From contig JAULSU010000006.1 in assembly GCA_030512335.1 (NCBI GenBank), positions 2,480,001-2,544,000 of the forward strand: a stretch of DNA of 64,000 nt, given 5' to 3'. The notes below the pieces were generated by a model. The model did no database searches and was not told the DNA's origin. It saw nothing but the letters and a program-made list of their open reading frames with translations. Shown piece after piece: positions 57,575 to 64,000 of this stretch; within the stretch, counting starts at the first letter, position 1; each line of letters opens with the position of its first letter. Source of the stretch: Immersiella caudata (lineage: Eukaryota > Ascomycota > Sordariomycetes > Sordariales > Lasiosphaeriaceae). Position numbers and translations under genes: made by a program.

Positions 57575-60500
57575 GGCGGGTTCTAAAGAGGCAGCCGCGA
57601 CCGCAACTCCGGTGTAACGGTGCAAAGGCCGGATGCAGACCTGCTGCTTGCTGCTCTCCTGCAAGACGGCAGAGACCTAGCAATCTAGCACGGCGAGGCG
57701 TATTGCCAGCACGAGCACGAACCGGGACAGGGGAGGACCGAGCATTCGCAATCGCGCCGAGGATGGGTGGGCGCGGTCGTGTCGCTGTCGCTGCAGCGGC
57801 CGGTCGCCGACCTGACAGGGCGTTGCGAAGTTAGATTGCGCTGCGAATTGGGCGAGGTAATTGGGCGGGACACTGAGCGCGATGCTCGATCTCGCAGGGC
57901 TGGGACGGCAGCCTGCTTTTGTTAGTTCGACCTCGACCGCCAGACAAACCAGACAGACGCGGACGGAGGAGCTGAAACAGAAAAGACGGATAAGAGCCGG
58001 GGGTTTGAAGAGGGGTGGGGGACCAAGACAGCGGCGAGCGGCACGAATTGATCCAAATTCGGTCGGGGTGTGTGTGAGGACGCCGAGCAAGCAGCAGCAG
58101 GACGGCGGCACTTCATGCGTCTTGGACCAGACCGATCCAATGCGCGGCCAGCTTGTGCTAAACAGCAGAGCAAGCAAGCGGCCGTTGCTCGCTGCCTGCT
58201 GCTTGTTGTCCACTTTCCTCTGGGTATATTTCCGCGAGCACGCCGGCACCCGCCGTGGTGTGTGTGCCTCATTGCTCTATGGGGAAACACAGAGTGCAGG
58301 CAAACCACGCGGCCGGCGACCTGTGTATCGCGAAACAGCCATGTGGTGGAGAGGGGACGTGATAATTTTGGAAGAATGAACACTCCGCGCGGCCCACGGC
58401 GGCCACACCGACAGATAGACGGCAGGCGCAGCCCACAAGATTGATGATGTGGCGGCCGTCTTGCAGAGGAGCTTCCATGGCAGCAGGAGATATCAGGTAA
58501 CACACCTTTGGGAGGTTTGCTTGTCAGCTTTTCGAGATAATCTAACCCCCGAATGTATATTTGGCGGCGGCGGCGTCTTCCTCGTTGGGGGCGTAATCCG
58601 TAGGGGCGCAATCCGAACTGATGGGTGTTTCGTCTCGAGATGCCCACATGCAATCCGCCGGCACAGTTGTGAGGGAAACAAACACTCGAAACCGACCTCA
58701 CAGCAAAGAGATCGAAGATCGGTGGGAAATTTCAACTCTCCCAAGACAGCGGGATCGGTGGTTTTTCCCCCTGCTTCCCGCCTCCCCTTCGTGGCTTCGC
58801 AAGCAGCCGACGGCCAGGGTCCCTGACGCGATGCCCGGAACGGCCTAGCAGAAAGGGGCTGCAATGATTCCCAGGTTGCTTGAGACGGACGACGAGCGGA
58901 GCAAAGTGGACATGCGATTCAGATTGGCACTGGGGTTGCTCGTGGAGCAGAGTCCCCCGCAAGAATTGCCCAGCTGGTGAGGTATCAAACGTTTGGGCCC
59001 TTTCTGGCGGGAGGGATTGACCACTCAACGCAGTAGCGTCGAGGCACGAATGCAATGCAGGTGCAATTGCGTCCGACCAGAAAGCCGACATGCTGCCATG
59101 AACTTTTTTTTTTGGTGGAAGCTGCATCCAGAAGTCCAGCAACCCCAACTGCCCCTGGTCGCAATCGGCAAAAGTGGATCGTCGCAAACGGAGGGATCCT
59201 TGCACCCCTGCTAGCCCCGAGGTCGAACTTCGCCTAGCGGGGTGCGCTCCTTTCCTTTGGCACTTGGCAGCCTTCCCTCGCCATCCCCTCCACTGCCTGG
59301 AGGTGTGAGATTTCTTCGCAAGCAGATTGATGAGTGTGGACGCCATCCTCCTGCACAGTGGCCATGGCGCTCGACAACTCGCGCGGACTGAGCGGCGAGG
59401 CAACTTGAAGACCAGGCACCGACACACGGCGGAATCAAGCTCTTCGCTCTCATTTTGAGCATTCAGCAGCCTGCCGCGTGCTGGATTTGCATCATCTCCT
59501 TGCGGCCACCTGACGACCAGACCTGCGGGGTGCCGGGAGAATTCACAGATCCCATCTCGCCCATATCACCATGCACATCTTGTGTACACTATGAACGCCC
59601 ACCTCCACTATTTACGCAGATCCCTCTTATACTGCCAGCGCAGCAAGCCCGGCGGCACACGTCACGCAGCCACCACAAACATCGATTCTCTGGCTTTTCC
59701 AATAGCTGCGTTTTCCTCGGTCCCATTCCGCTACTTTTTCCATCACCGAGCTCGTGCTTGCGCACGCCAAGTTGAATCTGGGGGATCGTCCGCTGCGCAA
59801 TGATGGGCCTCCACTCAGCACGGACCCGCGGTCCGTTCGCGCTGCCCGCCATCACGCCGCACGGCGCTGGTGTCTGATTGCTCGGTGGCACGCCGCCTCG
59901 GCCTCTTCTTCTGCACCTAGAAGCGGCCTAGCATAGACAAACACCACCTTTGAATTGCCATACCTTCGTGTGGGCGCCGCCGAGGCTTTGGAAGCACGTC
60001 TTTGCAGGACTAGTCTACAATCGAGAGGTTGTCACGGCCCACGGGAACGGCCGAGCTCACGGGCCTCTCGAGCTAGTTCGTCCCCTCTTCTGCGCCCTCA
60101 ATCCTCTATCATCTATCTCGCATTTCACCGCCCAGCCATCCTAGGTACTGTGGATCTCAGCAGAAGATGGGACGGTCACGCTCGTGGCCGCAGAAACCGG
60201 CTTCTCTGGGATTCGGAGGCTCTTGGCGCGCCGTCTGGTTGAGATCCGTGCTCCGTTCTGGCTCACGGCCCCGCCACGCTATTGGTGTCGGTTAATATTG
60301 CGCCGCATGATGCTTCCTGAACATCATTCTTCTGCGAACTTGCCTATTCACGCATCTCAGGATGCCACGGGTGGCCCAGATCAGGCGAACCCAGAGTTAG
60401 GATGGCAGCCACTGTGGAAGCACGTTGTTTCTAAAACAAAATATCCCGTGCCCCTTTCTTCTCCACGAACCCGGAGACTAGCCGAGCCGGGAGCAGCACG

Positions 60501-61927
60501 GGCAATGTTGAGCGGGCTGCTAATACCGGTTGCCGCTCTCGCTGAAGGCAGTTTCGTGTTCTACAAGACGGCTTTATTACTCTACTTGAAAGCAATTGTC
60601 ATCTATAGAAGCCAGGGTTTCGCGACCGAATCCGCATCATTGGCAGCCAGCGACTACCGGTATTGCTTCTCATACCCAGCATCTTACCAGCCTTGTCAGC
60701 GTCTATCATCAGCGTCAACGGCTCGTTTACCCGCATTCCCGGATGCCGGTCATCGACCTTGGCTTCAGCGCAAGCGAGCGACTTTGTAAAATGCAGCAGG
60801 AGACGAGGTCTACGGAAACCTGTTGGTCCATCGGGATTTGCAGAAGCGTTCGGAGTCCCGGGAGTAACGAGTGCCTTCAATGGTGTTCGGCCATCTTGGC
60901 GACCAAGGCGAAGGCCGGTTTCATCGCCGGGCTTCTGGATCCGGGCGATTGCGCACTTTACCCGGCGGGCGAGTATCACTGGGCCCTGATCGACAGCGGT
61001 AGAATCCGTCTCGAAGCCTCCCTTTTTCTCCGTGGACTTCGGAAGTCAGCTCCCAGATCGGTCTGCTGTGCCTCCTGCAGACAACGGTTACCATTCGACG
61101 CTCCGACGGACTTAACGGGGACGAGCTCTTGTCTGAGGCGTGGTGGTGTGCAGTGTGAACTGCGCGACCATTCTCAAGGTGGGCATCGCAAAAAAGGTTC
61201 GGATGATTTTCTGGTGCAATTTACCTGCAACGGAAATTCTCCGCGAGCCATGTGTTATTATGTAACCGAGGGGATGGTTGGTCTTTGCCATCCTGGCACC
61301 TGCTCAGGACTAACGGATTTAGCCCCTGATAACATCATGTCGACCCCTATTTTTCACCTTCGGCTTCGCCATGAAAGATCTGGGGAAATCATACGAGAAT
61401 TTGCATTGCTTCTTTCTATTCTCTGCATCAGCGTGTCCTCCACCGTGTTCTACTTTCGAACACATCACCTCGCCAGGTGAACATCATTCAGCGCAAGGTC
61501 ACAATCGAGAAACAGCTGTTACGAGAAAAGCAAATATATTATTACGGTAGTATCTCTATACGCTTAGATACAGACACCATGTATACACACACACTTGTAA
61601 GAAAAAGGCTGGTTGTTGGCTCTCAGGGCCGGGGTCGCAGTAGATTCTGCTTGCTTGTCCGCTCGTCGGGAATAGGTGGGAAAGGGTATGCGAAGCTCGA
61701 AGGAGTGTATGGCGGTGTAGCTGCCCCCTTTTTGTTGTTGTCGTTTTTTTTTGTCTTTTTTGTTCTTTTTCCGGGGGTGGGTTCCTCCTCTAATCCCGTT
61801 TCATACCAATCCCAATCCCACGTCGTTGCCAAATGGTTGATCGTCTTTACCTCCAAGTGTTACCGACTGCTCCCCTGGCTCCATACCCAATCATGATGCA
61901 AGGGTGGGGTGACATCGCGTCGTCAAA
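57575..61927. other. 4.4 kb intergenic region, no gene seen
   Basis: Lies upstream of the 1363-residue gene and downstream of the wall-protein gene. Open frames at 60184-60789 and 60596-61480 (+) lack domain character. T-rich sequence near 61735-61765, just beyond the wall-protein stop codon, fits its 3' UTR. Confidence 0.6.
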
Positions 61928-64000
61928 TCAAAGAGCCTGGACCATGGCGGCCGCGAGACCCGCGACAAGCGCACCGAGGCATACGCTCGCGCTGACGCTG
62001 CCGGCGCCGGCAGTGACGTACGGCGGCGGGGCCGAGCCCGTCTTGGGCGGCGCAGGGGCGGGCTGGGCTGGGTTGGGCTTGGGTTCCTCCTCGCCGCCGC
62101 CGTACCCGGGGCTGGCCGGGGCAACAGGGGGCCAGCCGGGCCATTCGTTGTCCGAGTCAGAGTCCCAGTCGGAATCGATGTCGGAGTCCCACTGGGGAGG
62201 CACCCATGGGGCGGGGGCCGGGGCGCCGCCGGGGTGCTGGGGAGCCGGGGCTGGGTGCTGGGGAGCAGGAGCGTGGTACTCGGGGGCATGGTACTCGGGG
62301 GCACCACCGTGGGGGGCGGGAGCCGGGTGCTGAGGAGCCGGGTGCTGAGGAGCCGGGTGCTGAGGAGCCGGGGCGGGGTGCTGAGGAGCGGGCTGGTGCT
62401 GCTCACCACCGCCGCCGCCGCCGCCGCCACCGCCAGCACACTTGGGGCACTCGGGGTGGACCGGGACGGTGGGGTTCTGCGGGACTGGGGCGGGCTGGTG
62501 CTCTTGCTTGTGCTCCTTGTGGTGCTTGTGCTTGGGCTTCTTGTCGGGGACAGGGGCGGTGTGGTTTCGGGCGGGCTGATGGGGCTGTTCGGGAGCGTCA
62601 CTGTGGCCGTGAGGGCACTCGGGGCCGTGCTTCTCGCCCATGCCGCAGGGGCAGGGTTCGCCGCAGTCATCGCCGCATTGGTGGCCGCCGTGGGAGCTGC
62701 CCTCACCTTGGGAGCAGGTGCAGCCTTCCTCCTTGTGATCGTGGTCGTACACCTGGGTCTCATATACCTCCTCCTCGCCATGGGAAGACTTGTGCTTCCT
62801 GTGCGAGTGGTGCTTCCTGTGGTGGTGCTTGTGCCTAGGCTCGTAGCAGTCCAGGCCGTAGTGCTGGGACTCGCAGTACAGGGGCGGGGCGGGCACGTAG
62901 ATGGGATACGACTTGCAGATCTCGACGGTGCAGGAGGACGGAGGGGGCGGCAAGCAGTGGCTGTCGTAGTGGGCGCTGTAGTCGTAGCTGGAGCGGGATT
63001 GCTCGCAGTAGACGGTCGGGGGGGTAGGGTAGCTGTAGTTGGAGTAGCGCGGGTAGCGGTAGCCGGGGGTAGTGTAGCTGTCGGGGTAGGCACCGGGAGG
63101 GGGGCTGTAAGTGGCGTCGAGCTTCAGGGGCTGACAGGAGTGGAAGTCGGGGCAGCGCTCGTAGTCGGGGTACGAGCATGACGGGTTGTCGTAGCACTCG
63201 GAGACGGGACGGCAGGTGTAGCCGGCAGGGCAGGATGGGCGCCAGCCGTAGGGGTAGCCGTTGGGGTGGTCGTGCGAGTAGCCGGAGCGGTATCCGCCGG
63301 TGCCGTTGTAACCGCGGTCGTTGCCGTAGTTGTCACTGCCGTAGTCGTCGTTGCTGTAGTTATCATTGTTGCCATAGTTATCGTTGCCATAGTTGTCGTT
63401 GCCACGGCCAAAGTTGTCATCGTAGTCATCATTGCCGTAGTTATCGTTGCCGTAGTTGTCCTCGCGACCGTGGCCGTGACCGTGGCCGTGACCGTGGCCG
63501 TGACCGAAGCTGTTGTCATTGCCATAAGTGTCATCGTGGTCGTAGTTATCACCATGGCCAAAGCCGTCGTGTCCGTGACCATACTTATCACCGTGACGGC
63601 CAATACCGTTGTCATAGTTGTCGCCGTGGTGGAAGCCATCATGGCCATTGCCGTAACCATCACCTCCATGGCGGAGACCGTCGTGACCATAGCCATCACC
63701 ACCGTGGCGAAAACCATCGTGGCCGTATCCATCACCGCCATGGCGGAAACCATCATGGCCATTGCCGTAACCATCACCTCCATGGCGGAGACCGTCGTGA
63801 CCATACCCGTCACCACCGTGGCGGAAGCCATCATGGCCGTTGCCGTAGCCGTCGCCGCCGTGGCGGAAACCATCATGGCCGTGTCTATAGTTATCGTTAC
63901 CATGGCCGTAACCATCATGACCGTGACGGAAGCCATCTTTGCCATGTCCGTAACCATCGTGACCGAAGCGAGAGTTGTTGTGACCGTGACCGTGACCATC
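61928..64000 (-). CDS. His/Gly/Asp-repeat, Cys-rich GPI-anchored wall protein, partial
   Basis: One frame is open on the minus strand from the window edge (64000) to the TGA at 61930-61928, at least 690 residues, with the start and signal peptide outside the window. Visible order: residues 1-160, near-perfect repeats of the type HDGFRHGGDGYG (12 residues, 36 bp); a (GH)7-like run near 165-180; an Asn/Asp/Tyr/Gly block (DNYGNDNYGN) to about 235; a Cys-rich region about 250-460 with spaced CPxxYTC, CTC and CPCG groups and a His/Lys-rich stretch (HKHHHRKHHSHRKHK); an APQHP repeat block about 530-590; an acidic SDIDSDWDSDSD stretch; and a C-terminal hydrophobic tail after small residues (AGAGSVSAS), a GPI-attachment signal. 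It is probably a cell-wall protein. The His and Cys density suggests metal binding (inference). Other frames here also look open because of the repeats but have no such architecture. Confidence 0.85.
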   Translation of the reverse strand, partial: DGHGHGHNNSRFGHDGYGHGKDGFRHGHDGYGHGNDNYRHGHDGFRHGGDGYGNGHDGFRHGGDGYGHDGLRHGGDGYGNGHDGFRHGGDGYGHDGFRHGGDGYGHDGLRHGGDGYGNGHDGFHHGDNYDNGIGRHGDKYGHGHDGFGHGDNYDHDDTYGNDNSFGHGHGHGHGHGHGREDNYGNDNYGNDDYDDNFGRGNDNYGNDNYGNNDNYSNDDYGSDNYGNDRGYNGTGGYRSGYSHDHPNGYPYGWRPSCPAGYTCRPVSECYDNPSCSYPDYERCPDFHSCQPLKLDATYSPPPGAYPDSYTTPGYRYPRYSNYSYPTPPTVYCEQSRSSYDYSAHYDSHCLPPPPSSCTVEICKSYPIYVPAPPLYCESQHYGLDCYEPRHKHHHRKHHSHRKHKSSHGEEEVYETQVYDHDHKEEGCTCSQGEGSSHGGHQCGDDCGEPCPCGMGEKHGPECPHGHSDAPEQPHQPARNHTAPVPDKKPKHKHHKEHKQEHQPAPVPQNPTVPVHPECPKCAGGGGGGGGGGEQHQPAPQHPAPAPQHPAPQHPAPQHPAPAPHGGAPEYHAPEYHAPAPQHPAPAPQHPGGAPAPAPWVPPQWDSDIDSDWDSDSDNEWPGWPPVAPASPGYGGGEEEPKPNPAQPAPAPPKTGSAPPPYVTAGAGSVSASVCLGALVAGLAAAMVQAL
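63520..64000. repeat. 36-bp coding minisatellite in the wall-protein gene
   Basis: The stretch encodes about a dozen diverged copies of a 12-residue unit, with a higher-order pattern in which FRHGGDGYGHDGLRHGGDGYGNGHDG recurs (about 63640-63700 and 63760-63820). Near-identical DNA between distant copies points to recent duplication or gene conversion. The array continues beyond the window. Confidence 0.85.

Noticed and set aside
60184..61480. Two overlapping open frames (201 and 294 codons) on the plus strand
   Set aside because: No conserved motif, and the two frames overlap with similar quality, so neither stands out.
62234..63181. Gly/Val/Leu-rich open frame on the plus strand, and a Thr/Pro-rich frame on the minus strand (61891-63093)
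   Set aside because: Both are shadows of the repeat-rich wall-protein gene.
63124..63999. Thr/Met/Val-rich open frame on the minus strand (MVTVTVTTT type)
   Set aside because: It is the shifted reading of the GAT-GGT-type repeats; the true frame continues to the Cys-rich region and GPI signal.
1..64000. Transposons, CRISPR arrays, rRNA genes, secondary-metabolite cluster
   Set aside because: No transposase or reverse-transcriptase motifs, terminal repeats, spaced direct repeats, rRNA-like segments, or synthase genes were visible.

Overview
The window looks like nuclear DNA of a filamentous ascomycete, most likely a Sordariomycete. The evidence is short spliceosomal introns (46-110 nt, one of about 256 nt) with GTRNGT-like donors, CTAAC/CTGAC branch sites and YAG acceptors; fungal-only families (Zn2Cys6 regulators, a GPI-anchored wall protein); and an ATG5 that resembles Sordariomycete ATG5. 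Intergenic gaps are large (up to 6.5 kb). I saw no recognisable transposon, CRISPR array, rRNA or convincing tRNA. All gene models come from reading frames plus splice signals by eye, so exon edges are predictions.

Left part (1-13.7 kb): a cupin protein with a possible mitochondrial leader (+, 46-744); a large unrecognised membrane/coiled-coil protein (-, 2642-5609); a 5.4 kb gene-free stretch holding a CATCK pentamer array and a diverged tandem repeat of about 250 bp; and a caspase-like protease domain fused to C-terminal C2H2 zinc fingers (-, 10979-13676).

Middle (15.5-38.8 kb): a MATE-family efflux transporter (-), a Zn2Cys6 regulator of the Fungal_trans_2 type whose zinc cluster is split across two exons (-), a patatin-like protein whose nucleophile-elbow serine is glycine (-), a HAM1-like protein (+), a four-helix MARVEL-like membrane protein (+), a hydrophilic protein with four ADPRVDSDxDG repeats (+), the WD40 repair factor ERCC8/CSA (-), and a small unrecognised lysine/glutamate-rich protein divergent from it (+).

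Right part (38.8-64 kb): a 6.5 kb gene-free region upstream of a 1207-residue Zn2Cys6 regulator with a Pro/His-rich N-terminus (+); autophagy protein ATG5 (-); a 1363-residue disordered protein carrying four copies of a short LxDFI(R/K)-type motif (-); and, at the right edge, a His/Gly/Asp-repeat, Cys-rich GPI-anchored wall protein running off the window (-).

There is no obvious operon-like or biosynthetic cluster. The MATE transporter lies 1.7 kb downstream of the first Zn2Cys6 regulator on the same strand, which is the only pairing that hints at joint function. The most unusual items are the caspase-C2H2 fusion, the serine-less patatin, the short-motif repeats of the 1363-residue protein and the His-rich wall protein.
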